This document shows positions 1 to 12,123 of a stretch of 64,000 bases of DNA, piece after piece; within the stretch, counting starts at the first letter, position 1; every line of letters begins with the position of its first letter. Below the pieces are notes generated by a model. The model saw only the letters and a list, made by a program, of their open reading frames with translations. It did not search any database and was not told the origin of the DNA. The stretch is from Odontomyia ornata. Taxonomy: Eukaryota; Arthropoda; Insecta; Diptera; Stratiomyidae. The stretch covers positions 44,773,609 through 44,837,608 of the forward strand of contig OZ017738.1 in NCBI GenBank assembly GCA_963969285.1, in the 5' to 3' direction. Position numbers and translations under genes: made by a program.

Positions 1-741
1 CTGTGCACGTTTTGTTCCGCACAAGTTAACTGATGACCAAAAATTGCTCAGAATTCAACATTCGAAAGACATCATCACAGAGGCTAGAAAAGACGAGAAC
101 TTCCATTACAACATTGTAACTGGTGATTAAACGTGGTGTTTCTAATTTCAGACGAGCTAACACCCAAAAAGTCGAGTTTGGAGAAGGCAAAAATCAAGTC
201 GATGCTCATTTGTTTTTACGATTCCAAGGGAATGGTCCACAAGCAGTTCGTGCCAACGGGCCAAACCGGCAATGCAACTTTCTATTTTGGCGTTTTGAAG
301 CATTTGTTGCATCGCATTCATCGAGTTCGGCCTGAATACCGCGAAGGGGGAAGCTGGCGCTTGTTGCATGATAATGCACCATCTCATCGATTCACTCTTG
401 TGACTGATTTTTTGCCTAGAAATCGCATTTTAACCATCAATAACTCACCGAATCCGCCTGATATGGCTGCCTGCGACTTTTGCCTATTCGGAAAATTGCA
501 TTTGGACATGAGAGGAAAACGTTTTGCGTCCGTAGAGGGCATCCAAAAGGCTTGTAATGACATCTTGAAGAACATTCCGGTCAATGAACTGAAACCCTCT
601 TTTGAAAAGCATTTGGATTGCGCAAAACAGTGTATCGAGGCCAAAGGAGACTATTTTGAATAAATAAATGTGAATTTATCAGAATAAAGCTCCTGTCGTT
701 TCTATTTTAGCTCAGTCTCGTTTATTTTGGAACGCACCTTC
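1..741 (+). mobile_element. mariner element (D34D), right part; left part lies outside the window
   Basis: The copy runs in from the window edge and ends at a terminal repeat just before a TA dinucleotide at 742-743. The last ~30 bases (712-741) match, as an inverted repeat, both ends of the deleted copy at 19406-20302, so the two belong to one family. The stretch after the transposase stop (664-711) is the short 3' untranslated part, which also matches the other copy. The boundary is clear on the right only. Confidence 0.85.
2..663 (+). pseudogene. mariner transposase, C-terminal catalytic part, broken
   Basis: Reading frame 2 begins in the N-terminal to catalytic linker (CARFVPHKLTDDQ) and reaches the first catalytic Asp in VTGD (Asp codon at 125-127). 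The next codon is a TAA where this family has Glu. A frameshift follows, and the frame open at 133-663 carries the rest: the second Asp in HDNAPSH and the third in ACDF, with exactly 34 residues between them, the D34D signature of mariner. All three metal-binding Asp residues survive, but the stop and the frameshift kill the enzyme. An intact protein would cut and rejoin the element's ends in the nucleus. Confidence 0.85.
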
Positions 742-814
742 TAAACTAACCTGTTCTATCTAACTTAAGAGCTTGCAACCGAAAAAAAACCCTTAAAAAG
801 TGTGTGAATAGCTT

Positions 815-1950
815 ACAAGAGAATGGTAGCTTTAACAAATTTTTCTACAAGCTGCAAGTATTCAATACAGCGTGTCCCTAATGTATTGAGTGTCTACATT
901 GAAAACCGAAATATTGTCGATCGCTTGGGATCACTTTTTCTGACCTTTTGGCTAGCAAATAAATTCCGCGTCCGAAAAAGGCTTCGTCTTTTGAGGCCAA
1001 ACACAATTGTAGCCGATTTTTGATACTTTACCCAGAGGTGAAGCGTATTCAACTGAGGGTATTTTGCACCGAATGAAATAAATGGTAGTCGGGTAGCGCC
1101 AAGCCCAGTGAATATGGCGGGTGAGGTAAGACTTCCCAGCCACTATTCTCTAGGTAAGTTTTGACCGGTATAGCAACGTGTGGTCGAGCATTGGCATGAT
1201 CGAAAATAGCAAACTCGTTCCTGATCACATATTCCAGCCGTCTTTCTGTCAATGCTTGCGTCAAACGAATTGATTGTTGTTGGTATACCTATCCCGTAAT
1301 AGTTTGACCTGATTTCAAAAACTCGTAGTGGATGGGTCCCTTTTAATACCACCAAACACTGAGCATTCACCTAGAGCCGAACATGTTACTTTGAGCTTTG
1401 ACATCGATGTTCCTAGTTTGCCAGGCTTCAGATACGATTGCTTGCACTTCGGCTTATCATAATTTTCCATCGCTAGTAATAATTAATTTTTAGCGTTTGA
1501 TTGCATTTCAGATATGCGAAATCCCCTTTCGACATCTCTTGGCTTCAATTCGTGTGGCTCCCAATTCCCTACCTTCTGGATGAACCCTAATGCTTTCAAA
1601 CGCCTGGAAATGGTTGGTTGTATCACGTCTAGTGCTTTTGCGAGCTCATCTTGCGTTTTGTACGAGTCTTCACTGGCTAGAGTCTCTAGTTTTTCGACTT
1701 CAATTTTTTTCTCTTGACCAGGACGCTCTTCGTCCTTCATATCAAAATGGTCACTTTTGAAACTTTTAAACTACTCGAAACACTGTGTTCTGGATAGAGC
1801 TCTGTCACCAGAAACATCCATTAGCAAACGATAACCTTCGGCAAAAGTTTTCTTAGCAAAATATATAGTATCTCAACAATAGTTCCCACAAATGTTGCTT
1901 CTATGTTTGGCAATTTTCGAAGTTTTCCATGAGGGTAAAAAAAATGTGCG
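815..1950 (-). mobile_element. decayed mariner, mauritiana-type
   Basis: Fragments of one transposase lie in order on the minus strand, from the N-terminal part near 1860 to the C-terminal part near 860. I could not define terminal repeats, so both boundaries are estimates. Its protein resembles the relic at 34735-35978 (shared KPRDVER and LPHPPYS motifs) more than the mariners at 1-741 or 16448-17385. Confidence 0.75.
860..1860 (-). pseudogene. mauritiana-type mariner transposase relic
   Basis: The helix-turn-helix region is readable at 1483-1860 (DELAKALDVIQPTISRRLKALG, then WEPHELKPRDVERGF). The catalytic half appears at 1049-1264 with ANARPHVAIPVKTYLENSGW and LPDYHLF. The residue where the second catalytic Asp should stand is Ala (HAN instead of HDN); the third Asp, 34 residues on, is kept. 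The first Asp region is not recognisable between 1370 and 1480. Several frameshifts and stops separate the pieces. This is an old, dead copy. Confidence 0.75.
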
Positions 1951-2182
1951 CACAGAACGTTAGGTAATTTTCTTTGCGGCTTTAACAGCTGACCAATGGT
2001 ACTTCAGAATGACATACATATCATTGGATTGTAACAGCACATGTGCTAGTGGGGCTATCTGTTGTAGAAGTTAGGTTTTGAATGTATACACTCATTAGTT
2101 ACACTGTAGGATGCTTTGTTTTCTTTTAAAAATAACTTTCATTTGAAATTGATCATTAGAAAATCATCTTCTAACAGTTTTT

Positions 2183-2990
2183 GGTTTTTGTAAAATAATT
2201 TATAAAACCCTACTAAAATCGCGCGTGTCTGTCCGTCTATCCGTTCGTCCGTCCGTAAAATTTAGTATGTTGACGTAAAGTGATGCCCTCTTTAAATTTT
2301 CACTACAAAAAATTTGTACAGGGTGCTTCAGGGGGCCCGCCATATAGGGGAGTGGCCCCTGAAAAAAAATGTAATCAAAGGTAGCCGATATGGATATCAC
2401 ATGAAAGGTCTTGATGAGAACTTTTCAAAACATGGCTTAAACTGGCATTTTTTTCTTCAGGGGGCGCACAGGAAGCGGAAATACACGAAAAATAATTGAC
2501 ATTTTTTGCCTCGTTGAAAAATTTGTTCCCCTCTCCTCTCGATCGTACACCGTGATCCGAAAAATTTGAAAAAAATTATGGAGATAGATGTTTATGAGTA
2601 ACAATAACAACAAATACTTTAGAAGTCGAAATTCACCCAACTTTGCTAAAAATAGTATGATCTTCGAATTACACATTTTCCCCAATAAATTCTAATAACA
2701 AATTTTTCCTTAAACTTAACAAATATTTAAGTAGTTTTACAAAAGGGCCTAATACTCTGTTAGTGTGATCAAAATCAAATCGTATTCACGAAATTTATAG
2801 CCATTTGAAATTTCTACAATTACAACGATAATACACGGTTTTGGCATTTTATGCACTTTCATCAGTTCAGATCCTGCAGTTTTGATTTGATCTTAAAATT
2901 TTCAGATAAGATCGATAACATATGTTTATAGTTTTTGGAATTCATGATTTGAGTGATTTTTGTGTGTGCTACAAATTGGCGACCGTTGAA
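2183..2990 (+). repeat. unclassified interspersed repeat, copy A, with hairpin terminus
   Basis: Begins with a short hairpin (2183-2209), followed by a (GTCCGTCC)-like run at 2227-2257 and a ~700 bp body. The body matches 33060-33700 on the same strand and 27440-28745 on the opposite strand; for example 2618-2675 matches 33450-33505. No protein is encoded. The body has two G-rich blocks around 2330-2355 and 2458-2470 that recur in the other copies. Family identity is unknown; a non-autonomous DNA transposon is possible. The right boundary is approximate. Confidence 0.65.
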
Positions 2991-4684
2991 AATACAGTAA
3001 CAATGGAAAGTCCTTTAAATGTGCACATTTTTTGACATGTTTCTTGACTTTATTTGTTGCTGGTCGCTGCATTTCGGAGAAGTTGGGTACAAAACCCTTC
3101 TGACATGAGCAAAGATCTGTTCAACCAACTTGTTTGTAGCTAGTAAGATTACGGATTCAATGTCTGGTTCCTATAATCCCCATTGAATGTTTTTTTAAAA
3201 AGCTGTTGCAAATTATGAGAGCTCAACTGACTTTTTTTTCTTTAAGCGTAAAAAATGCCCTACTGAAGGTTTAGCGTCATCCAGATCTCTAGTTTAATAA
3301 TGGAGTAATCATTTTCAGAAATACACGTATTTTTCGATTCATGGCTTTGTGATAAAGTATTGAGTAGTTAGATAAGTCAGTCGTCTTAATATCGAAGTGA
3401 TAACATCTGCATAAGCATCAGGATCAGCATAAGAATCGAATGTATGAGTAATATAAAAAGGTTTTATTTATTTAATTTTTTTTTCGAAAAGCCGTCGGGT
3501 CTTGCTTCTTTGAGTGCTGGCTGTTCAAAAAAAAGATAATTGGCCTGCGGACAAATAAACAAAATACTTGACTTAAAAAGAAAACTACAATATAATGCCA
3601 AACAAGGTGGTGTTAGAATAGTATGAACGATGGAAAATGAGAGCTTATTTGACAATTTGTAGTTGATAATAGACTTTATTTTTTGTATACCAGAACCAAA
3701 ATTTATCTCTAAAAAATAGAGAAGAGACTCTATGGAAGCTACGGATTTTCTTATTCGAGGGAGACAAACTGACATTTTAACATATTAATTTGTATGCAAA
3801 AAAGAATGGTGATGAACAGGTAAGAAGTAGAAATCATTTTACGTTTTCTGTATAAGCTTTTTTGAGTAACAAAATATATTATCATCGTGTTTTTAAGGTA
3901 CCGAAAGTATTTACTGGCTGACCTTACCACACTATCTGTATGAATGCTTGATAGATAGCTCATAATCAATTATTGGTATTCAACTAGACGTGATGAAATT
4001 GATATTGTGTTTCATTATAAGGAAATTTTCACACTACTTTGTCTGGACATCTGTATTTCTAAGAATCAGTTCTGTCGTACCTGAAATGAGAAGAAAGTTC
4101 ATATAAATTTAATATAGATGAATTTTTAATGATTTATTTTAAATTATTTAATAACCAATTTGCATTGAATATAGACTGATGCCATCAGAAGAGCTTCATT
4201 GTCAAATTTTCAAATAAATGTAGACATTGATGGCAACATTTTTAATTTTCATTTTCTCCCAAACTATAGTCACAGTTTCTGCAGACAAAGAGATACATAT
4301 GTGTTGCTTAACAAACCAGAAATTCATCGAAAATTCTCTTAGAATAACTTATTTTTCCATGTAAGAGGTTTAAACTCTGATGTTTTAAAAAGCTTGCAAT
4401 TCAAAATAATGCTTAATTCCGTTTTACGTTTCCGAAGCATTATCTGGTATTAAGGCACGATCAATCTCAGAAACCAAAAAGTATTTCTGAGCCCAGAGTA
4501 TAAAGCCAACCGAATTAGCCTACATCACAAACAAAATTTATGACTCAAACCACAAAAAAAAACAGCATTCCAATGTGACAAATTCTAACCGTAGGTAGGA
4601 GAATATAACCTTGAAAGTAATAATTTTTAAGTTAAAAGTTTTCAAGTTCTTCAAGAAAATCAAGAGAAATTGACCATTATTTTT
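2991..4684. other. no gene recognised
   Basis: AT-rich sequence with frequent stops on both strands. The longest open frames (for example minus 3464-3775) show no domain, composition or motif suggesting real coding. I see no terminal repeats of a known element. Confidence 0.5.
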
Positions 4685-4689
4685 CCTCG

Positions 4690-5120
4690 TAGCACTACAG
4701 CACCTCGCGGGCCTTCGCTTCCTGCATGAACTGCCTCCAACTGTCTCAGTCCGTTGATCACGTCCTCCAATTTCGCAATCTGAGCAGTGATGAACAGCCT
4801 TCGTCGACCAAGTTAGACCAGCGTTTCCTCGGTTTCCAGACTGGTCTTCAGCCTTCAGTTCTTCCAACGAATACCTTTTTGTGTATTCATTGTTTCTCCA
4901 TACGATTCATGTTGCCAGCCCATTGCAGCTACCGCAGTCTTACAATCGTTGAGACCTCCGGCTCGTCAAAAATTTCATACAGCTAATGGTTGCATCGAAT
5001 TTGCCATTGGTCCCCGTCTAGCCTCGCTCCGATTATTCGCCTCAGGACCTGCCGCTCAAAGGCGTTCAGTATATTTGCGGATGCTTGAATTAGGGCCCAT
5101 GTTTAACACCCATAGCATAA
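4690..5120 (-). pseudogene. C-terminal domain of the same reverse transcriptase
   Basis: Readable pieces in shifting frames: AFERQVLRRIIGAR, YEIFDEPEVS, LQWAGNMNRME and WKPRKRWSNLVDE. These match in order the conserved tail found after the RT domain in many insect non-LTR elements (sequences of the RLQWAGHV...RPRKRW type). At least three frameshifts and several stops occur. Confidence 0.7.
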
Positions 5121-5420
5121 CACAGGTTTTTTCACAGATTTGTATACTCGCACTTGGAGTTTTGTTTTTCTGTGTATGCAGCTGGTCTTCAAGTTCGTCA
5201 AAACTGAAAAAAATATTTTATTTACGAGCTGTGTTCTTCGTCGTATTTGTCTCTTTTATCATCGGTTCTCGTTATTTTGGCTCTTAAATACAAAAATTCA
5301 CTCAGATTTTCGAAAGCGTATTCGCCGAGTATACGAGTATTATGTTTATTTGAGGTATTTTTCCTCATTGATTTGTAGCCCTACTAGTTTTGCTTTGCTG
5401 TAGAGCTCCAGGAAGGGATC

Positions 5421-5755
5421 TTAAGCGGCTGTTAATGACCGCGACAAAATGTTTATGTCAACCGCATAGGATACAACTTGGCTCGACTTGTACGGCAATG
5501 TACCTCGTGTATCGATAGGTAGCTTCCTTGTGACGTACTCCAGAGCCAAATTGAATAGCAATGGGATCAGCCCATCTCCCTGCTTTAGTCCAATATTTGT
5601 ATCAAAGGCATCGGTGAGTTGATTATTGACGCGGACCTTGGAGGTCGTCGACATCATTATCATTTTGGTAAGACGGGCTAACTTGGCTGGGATGCCAAAA
5701 CAAAGCATTATTTGATACGTTGCGTTACGATCGATACTGTCGTACCCTTGCTTGC
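5421..5755 (-). pseudogene. reverse transcriptase palm fragment
   Basis: The peptide runs from DSIDRNATYQ (with a stop-free join to ORF 5421-5708) through GLKQGDGLIPLLFNLALE to the catalytic loop. The loop reads YAVD where active enzymes have YADD, so the second catalytic Asp pair is broken. The family normally reverse-transcribes its own RNA at a nicked target site. No endonuclease domain is present upstream. Confidence 0.8.
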
Positions 5756-6250
5756 AAGTGCAAGCAGTTTCTCTACAGCAAGGATACTCCAGGAAAAGAG
5801 ATCGTTAGCGAATCCACTGAAGGAATAACAACATCTACCTTCACATGGTTAATAACTGCCAACCCTCTGGAACTACCAACAGAGAAAGCTTATCCTTTGG
5901 GGACTTTTATTTTACCAAGGTTATTTTAAAAGTTTATATTTCACTTTTAGCTAAACATTTTTGTAGGCTATAAAAAGTCTTAAAATTTATCGGGTTTTCC
6001 ACAGTGAGATTTTTGGTTTTAAGTTCCAATCAACAAAAAAAAGATAGACGATATAAAATAGTTGATGGAACACACTGTTGGATATGAAGCCTTCTATGAA
6101 ACTATCATCCAATGGCCAACAACTGATAAGGAGTTGCCAGAAGACTTGCCAGAAGCTGAATAAGTGAATAAGGCCAGATCTTTGTATATAGACATAATGT
6201 AGCGTGTAGTCTAGATTTTTTACATTTATCTCACAGATGTTTATATTATA
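5756..6250. other. no gene recognised
   Basis: Unassigned sequence between two element relics. The open frames here are short or are shadows; no motif was seen. Confidence 0.45.
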
Positions 6251-7398
6251 TAGGGTTATCCATTTTACGCTGGAGAAAGTAAAGCTAAAGACAACACATA
6301 AAATATTCAAATGGAAACAAAATTTTTTATTCAATATAAAGATTGACATTATATGTGAAACACAATATCATTTAAATGTCCTCCACGGGAACTCTCACAG
6401 AACTCAATCCTTTTGAGGTAATTTTCAATGACTTTCCGGCACATTTCCGGCAATATCTCGGCCATCACTTCACGAATATTGGTATTCAATTGCTGAAGAT
6501 TTCGAGGATTGTTCACGTAAACACGATCTTTCGCAAAGCCCATAAAAAGAAATCCAAAGTTGTTAGGTCGCAGGATCTTGCGGGCCAATTGACATCACTC
6601 AATCTCGAAATTACGCGTCTTAGAAATATCCCTTGCAAAAGTGCTCGACTAGCCTGTGTTGTGTGGCTTGTGGCTCCGTCCTGTTGAAAGCACGTGTTCT
6701 CCACATCATAATCTTCAATATTTCTCTCCAAATATAATCGGTTAACACCCGTCCATAGCGGTCAGAATTGACTGTAACGGCTCTTCCTTGATCTTTTTCA
6801 AAAAAATACGGGCCAATAACACCACCAGACCATAATGCACACCAAACGGTCACTTTTCCCGGATGCAAAGGCCTTTCTCCGATCACCTGAGGATTTTGAG
6901 AGCCCCATATGCGGCAATTCTGTTTATTTACGTAACCACTGAGCGAAAAATGAGCCTCATCCCTAAAGAAAATTTTGTTCGAAAAATCGTTATCAATGGC
7001 TTGTTGTTCAATCACCCAATTCGCATACATTCTGCATTGTGTATGGTCTTGAGGCTTAAGTTCTTGAGTGAGTTGGATTTTGTATGCATGGAGATGCAAA
7101 TTCAAATGCAAAATCCGCCACAATGAGCCGTAAGACAAGCCCAAATGTTGAGCACGTCGAAGAATGGACAAATTCGGGTCTTCCTCCACACTTTGAGCAA
7201 CGACAGCAACATTTTCAGCAGAACGATGATACACAGGCCTTGCAATATCAATAACCGATCCAGTCTTTTCAAATTTTCTCACAGTGTTCGAAATTGTTTG
7301 CTGTGTAGGTCGATTATGTCGACCGTAACCGGCTCGTAAAGCCCTAAATGTTGGGCTGGAATCATCATTTTTATAATAAAATTTAATAAACCTTCAAC
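6251..7398 (-). mobile_element. mariner-like element with D-D-41-D spacing, copy 1
   Basis: The transposase reads right to left. The left (3') end probably lies at the TAGGGTTATCC sequence at 6251, just outside the terminal stop codon region, but I could not find its inverted partner on the right. The right side runs directly into a fragment of the hairpin repeat at about 7399, so the 5' terminal repeat and the protein's first residues are missing. A second relic of this type is at 17741-18798. Confidence 0.75.
6349..7394 (-). pseudogene. transposase of the D41D mariner-like type, 5'-truncated and frameshifted
   Basis: One frame is open from 7394 down to 7105 and on to 6800 (no usable ATG before 7282). 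It covers the HTH region (SPTFRALRAGYGRHNRPTQQ) and the first catalytic Asp in RDEAHFSLSGYVNKQN. A frame change near 6730 leads to FQQDGATSHTTQ with the second Asp and LTTLDFFLW with the third; I count 41 residues between those two, a spacing reported for rosa-type mariner relatives. Another frame change gives the tail ending RGGHLNDIVFHI at 6349. All three Asp are present; frameshifts disable it. Confidence 0.8.
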
Positions 7399-7570
7399 TA
7401 AAACAAGTTGAAGGTCTTTGTAAACATCCTAGGGTTAGAAACAAGTTTTCTAATGGCGTGAACCGATAGCTTGAATTATTCATCTAATACTTGGATACGA
7501 AAACGCTCAAATTTATAAAAAAGATGCACCGTTATTTTCATAAGCACAGTGTAGCCGCCATTTTAATCAT
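7391..7570 (-). repeat. fragment of the hairpin repeat family (far end), truncated
   Basis: 7400-7565 matches the reverse complement of 33770-33925 nearly base for base (for example TTGAATTATTCAT and ACTTGGATA in both). It starts with an 8-bp inverted repeat, CCTTCAAC at 7391-7398 and GTTGAAGG at 7407-7414. Only this end of the repeat is present; the GGACGG end is missing. It sits exactly between the D41D element and the truncated Gypsy element, so it may mark a deletion or insertion joint. Confidence 0.7.
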
Positions 7571-7574
7571 TTGT

Positions 7575-8556
7575 TTCCGTCCGCCAAGGCCTCCTTATAA
7601 CCCCCCGGTATGGATTGTCCCGAAAAACCCGGACCCATCTGGAGAAAAGAAATATAGAATGGTCATCGACTATCGGTAGTTGAACGCAGTAACCATCCCG
7701 GATAAATATCCGATCCCCGAAGTCAATGAAGTACTTTCCAACCTTGGCAAGAACAAATTCTTTTCTGTCTTAGACCTGAAGAGTGGCTTTCATCAGATAC
7801 CGCTCAAGGAGTCCGACATCCAAAAGACCGCTTTCTCCGTAAATAATGGGAAGTTCGAGTTTACTCGTTTACCATTCGGCCAATCTTTCTAAGAACATTA
7901 GATGACATTCTGCGGGAACATATCGGGAAAAGATGTCATGTCTACATCGATGACATTATCATCTTTGGGAGAAATGAGCTCGAACATCTCGAGAAGCTCG
8001 ACAAAATTTTCCAGACACTCAAAGCAGCCAATATGAAAATGCAAATCGAGATTTTCTAAAAGAAGAAGTTGAGTTTTTGGGTTATATTGTAAACAAGGAA
8101 GGCATCAAGACCAATCCTATAAATGTCAAGGCTATCATGATTTTCCCTTGCCGAAAACACTCAGGACCTACGATCGTTCCTGGGAATGTCAGGCTTTTAT
8201 AGGCACTTTATAAGAGATTACCCTAAAATCGCCAAACCCCTGACATCCCTTTTAAGAGGGGAGGAGGGATGTATGCCCAAAAACGTGTCCAAAAATAAAC
8301 CCGTATATCTTGATTTGGTAGCAGTAAAGACTTTTAACAACCTCAAGAATACACTCGTTTCTAAAGATGTCATCCTTATGCACCCAAATTTCGAGAAAGA
8401 GTTCGAGCTTACGACCAACGCCTCTATCTATGCGATCGGAACCGTCCTTTCTCAAGAATATAATTACGAACTCAACTACGACATGGAAAGGCTAACATTG
8501 TCGCTGATTCATTGTCAAGGCCTCCCTTCACCAGCCCAATGAACTCCCTCACGCCA
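7575..8556 (+). pseudogene. Gypsy pol: reverse transcriptase and remnant of RNase H
   Basis: Starts at PPYNPPVWIVPK; a TAG at 7677-7679 replaces a Lys codon in the VIDYRKL motif. LDLKSGFHQIPLKESD and FTRLPFG follow, then a small deletion and frameshift after 7885. The catalytic YIDD is still encoded at about 7940-7953. Further shifts lead to FRSFLGMSGFYRHF and LTSLLRGEEG. RNase H begins (ELTTNASIYAIGTVLSQ), but about 90 residues are deleted: the sequence jumps near 8460 to the end of the domain (GKANIVADSLSRPPF, in another frame). Confidence 0.85.
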
Positions 8557-9112
8557 ACTATACACAGCGATGAAAGTTCATCACAGAATCTGGTCCCGAC
8601 GGTAGAAATACCAGTCAATGTTTTTCGTAACCAACTTATTCTGAAAGTTGGAGAAGAGAACAGTTACCAGGTTGCATATCCTTTTGAAGGTTACAAAAGG
8701 CATATTTTCATAAAGCCCCATTACTCTGAAGCTGACTTAATAAATATATTTAAAAGATACCTAGACCCCGGTACAGTGAACGGGCTCTACACGAATGAAG
8801 AAGCATGTATACTCATTTGAGAGACTATCGTATCCGCTTTAGTCAGAAATTAGTCGAGGACATCCCCAACGAGGTTGAACAACAAGAAAAAATTCTCCAG
8901 GTCCACAAACGCGCTCACCGGAAAGCAGAGGAGAACAGACTGCAAATATTAGAAAACTTTTATTTTCCCAAAATGGCGGCGAAAATTAAAAACATCGTCA
9001 AATCGCTGCAGAGGGTTCAAAAAAAAAAAAAACAAATATGAGAGGCATCCAAATAAGACCTTCATAAATCCTACACCAATACCACCCCACCCAGGCCACA
9101 CGGTGCATTTAG
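8512..9112 (+). pseudogene. Gypsy pol: linker and integrase zinc-binding domain
   Basis: The linker ORF (8512-8820) shifts frame at about 8810 into the zinc-binding region at 8805-9041. The two His of the HHCC motif are visible in HKRAHRKAEE, but the CxxC pair is lost (SLQRVQ). The frame then continues through YERHPNKTF to HLDIY at about 9100-9112, where the first catalytic Asp of integrase stands. The non-LTR element interrupts it at that point. Confidence 0.8.
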
Positions 9113-9541
9113 ATATTTATTTATTTACACTATTTAAGAGATCCGTGAACCCAATTACAACATAATTAATGAAATATAATATAATATAATACATGCGAAT
9201 GAACAAAGTTATATTAAGAAAAAAAGAACAAGAGTATAAAATACTAATAAACTATTGAAAGCTAAGCAGAATATTATGCAATATGCTTTAAAAAGCGTTT
9301 AAGGAATGCGGCAGAGGACCCAGCTGGAGCTCATTGTATTGGCGTAATACGCGTACTAAAAATGAATAAAAATTAATATTGGTACGAGCAAAGGGCACAA
9401 AGAATATGTCAGTTGAACGCGTTCTTGAGGTGGGACGCACATAAAGCCTTTCACAAAGGTTGGATGAAAGAATACCGTGATATAATTTAAATAAGCAGCA
9501 CAGATCTAAGAATTCTCTCCTATTTTTGAGTGATGGAATGT

Positions 9542-12025
9542 TTAGGATCTGTAAGCGCTCATCGTAGTGAGGTTATATTTGTAGAATAGAGATCGTGTGA
9601 ATTTACGCTGTACAGTTTCAACAGCATCCGATAGATTGATATAGTGAGTAGAGCATACTTGGGAGGCATACTCAAGGATTGACCGGGCTAGAAGTACGAA
9701 CAGATGGACGCTGGTTGAAATGCTAAAAGACTTGCAAAAGGATCGTAAAATTAAACCAGCGACACGTGAAGCTCTAGTGGTTATGCATGAAACATGAATG
9801 TTAAATTTCAAACCTGGGTTAAATACTACCCGCAAATCTTTAAATTTGTCCACAAGTGCGAGCCCCGATCCATCAATCTGGTATTCATATAAAACTGGAT
9901 AAATTTTGTTGGTGAATCTCATGTGACAGATATGTTAAGAGGAAGTTAAGAGGAAGTAAATTATCTTGACACCAATTTTGGAGATTGTCAAGATCATTTT
10001 GGAGGTATAAGCAGTCTTTGCTGGAGTTAATGGGGCGATCAATTTTTAAATCATCAGCGTAAAGAAGACAATTAGAGGACAGGCATTGGGGAAGATCATT
10101 AATGAAAATGTTGAATAGCAAAGGGCCTAAAATTGATCCTTGTGGAACACCAGATTTTGAGCTAAATGAGTCCGACGCAAAAAAATTATTTCATGTAACG
10201 GTGCAGGAGCGATGGGATAAAAAGGATAAGATCCAAGCAAAGATAGAGTCGGAAACGCGGAACGATCGGAGTTTGTTAGCCAAAAGGCCATGATCAACAA
10301 AGGCTTTAGATAAATCGGTGCATATCACATCGACTTGTTGACTCTTGTTGAAAGCAAGAGAGATGGTATTCGTAGGTTCTAACAAATTAGTTACTGTCGA
10401 ACGGCCTTTAATGAAGCCATGTTCATTTGCAAACAGGATACTGATATCATCGTACATTCTGTTATGCACAATTCTCTCAAGGAGCTTGCCAAAACAAGAC
10501 AGCAAAGAAATCGGAGATAGTTTGAGGTTTCACTTCGATCTCCGAACTTACGGATCGGAAAGATGTTAGCATGCTTCCAGACGTCAGGGAAGCAGGAGGA
10601 AGAAAGGCGAATATTGAAAATAATTGATAGTGGGGTAGATAATGAAGAAGATAATGACTTAACGAACAGATTTGGTATTCCATCAGGACCCGGACCACCA
10701 TTAATGTCAAAGATAAGCAGCACATTTTCAATTTCCGATGGAGACGTCACGATAGAATGCATAATAGGGGAAGGAGAAGGACACGATGAGTACATAGTGG
10801 GGTTCGAAACCTTAAATGTGGAGGAAACAAATTGAGCGAAAAGGTCACAGATAGCTTGCCCATCAGAAGCTTGGCAATTACGCCATGAGAAGATATTAGT
10901 AATATGGGATGTTGTTTTTAGAGAATGTATGTATGTCCACAAGGGCTTAGGACTATTAGATTGCAGTGATGTTTCAATCATATTATAATAAGATTGGATT
11001 GCGTTCTTAACCGCTTTTTTGGCTTCCTTACGAAGCAGACGGTAGTTGGTGAGGTCAGTGTTATAGTTAGAATAATGAAGTTTTTTGCGCACCTGGTCCT
11101 TCAAATAGAGAGCGTCTAAGACTTCAGCGGAAAACCAGTTGGGGCTCTTTTCCGAGGGGATCGGCAGATAGGTACATGGTTTGCAATTATGCTACTGAGA
11201 TTCTCATAGAAAGTTGATAGCGCTGAATTGACATCTAGCTTCTGTAGCATTGAATTCCAGTCAATACTATCCAGCTCGAGCTGAATGGCTGCATAGTTGG
11301 CTTTGCGGAAGTTAAATCTTGGGAGAAAGGAGTGCGTTTCGACAGAGGCGCAAGAAAAAATAAACGAACCTCAAGCGGAGGATGATGGGGATCAGGTTTT
11401 ACATATTCAGAGGGGGATTTTGTGATCGAGGAGATAGAGCAGAGATTGGTAGTAAGGATGAAATCGAGAAGTTGATTGTTTGCGTTTGGGATCATATTTA
11501 ATTCCGATAGGGAGCAAAGCGATAAATAAGAAAAGAAAACAGGATAGAGAGATCAGTGAAGGATGAGAGGGTATGAGAGCTTGAGTCCCACCTTAGGCAA
11601 AGGATGTTAAAGTCACCATAGATTAAAATATTGTATAGAGGGTGGATGCTACAGAAATACGAAGATAATTCAGAGAAAAACTGGTTTTAAACGCGGAAAG
11701 GAGCATTGCAAGGGATATACACGCAAAGCAATACCAAACTCACGGCTTGAGAGATATTGATTAAGACAGTTATGCATTCTACTGGAAGAGACGTTGAAAA
11801 GTCAGAGCAGAGTTTGCTGTCTAAGGCTTTATGAGTAGCAATAAGTACACCACCACCGTCAAATTTACCTGAAATCAAACGATCTCTATCAGTTCGGTAG
11901 ACATCATATAGTGGAAAAATTTCACTGCTGGCGATATCAGGAGTTAGCCAGGTTTCTATAAAACAAATGAAATCATCGCCGGAAATGGAAGAGGCAATTT
12001 TAATAGCTTCCAGCTTGGTTCGCAT
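9542..12025 (-). pseudogene. non-LTR ORF2: AP-endonuclease plus reverse transcriptase
   Basis: In minus-strand order: endonuclease at 11687-12025 (FICFIETWLTPDIASSEIFP, DGGGVLIATHK) and 11235-11495; RT N-terminal part at 10391-11104 (LRKEAKKAVKNAIQSYY, GPGPDGIPNLFVKSL); fingers and palm at 10191-10505 (NEHGFIKGRSTVTNL, DLSKAF); catalytic loop LLYADDLKI at 9885-10121 with YADD intact; C-terminal part at 9542-9922. The pieces lie in at least three frames, so the ORF is broken several times. The protein would nick the target and prime reverse transcription there. Confidence 0.85.
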
Positions 12026-12123
12026 GCCACGTACATTTTGATAATAAAGATTGAAGCTACGAGAAGTGTTTTGAATATCAAAATTTAAATTAATATTTCA
12101 AGAAGTTGTAGGGTGACCAGTTG

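Larger units (their letters stand above)
4685..5755 (-). mobile_element. RTE-like non-LTR retrotransposon relic, truncated at both ends
   Basis: Two parts of one reverse transcriptase ORF lie in the expected order on the minus strand. The palm region is at 5421-5755 and the C-terminal domain typical of these insect elements is at 4690-5120. The ~300 bp between them is too decayed to read. A second copy of the same family, also on the minus strand, lies at 62880-63840; both contain the RGTL(P/L)YK(S/L)SQVV segment. Confidence 0.75.

Noticed and set aside
3464..3969. Open frames of 72-103 residues on the minus strand
   Set aside because: Composition follows the AT-rich background, there is no domain, and frames overlap without order.
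5987..6349. 120-residue minus-strand frame with hydrophobic segments
   Set aside because: Low-complexity Phe/Ile/Leu translation of AT-rich DNA; it ends at the edge of the mariner-like element and has no recognisable fold.
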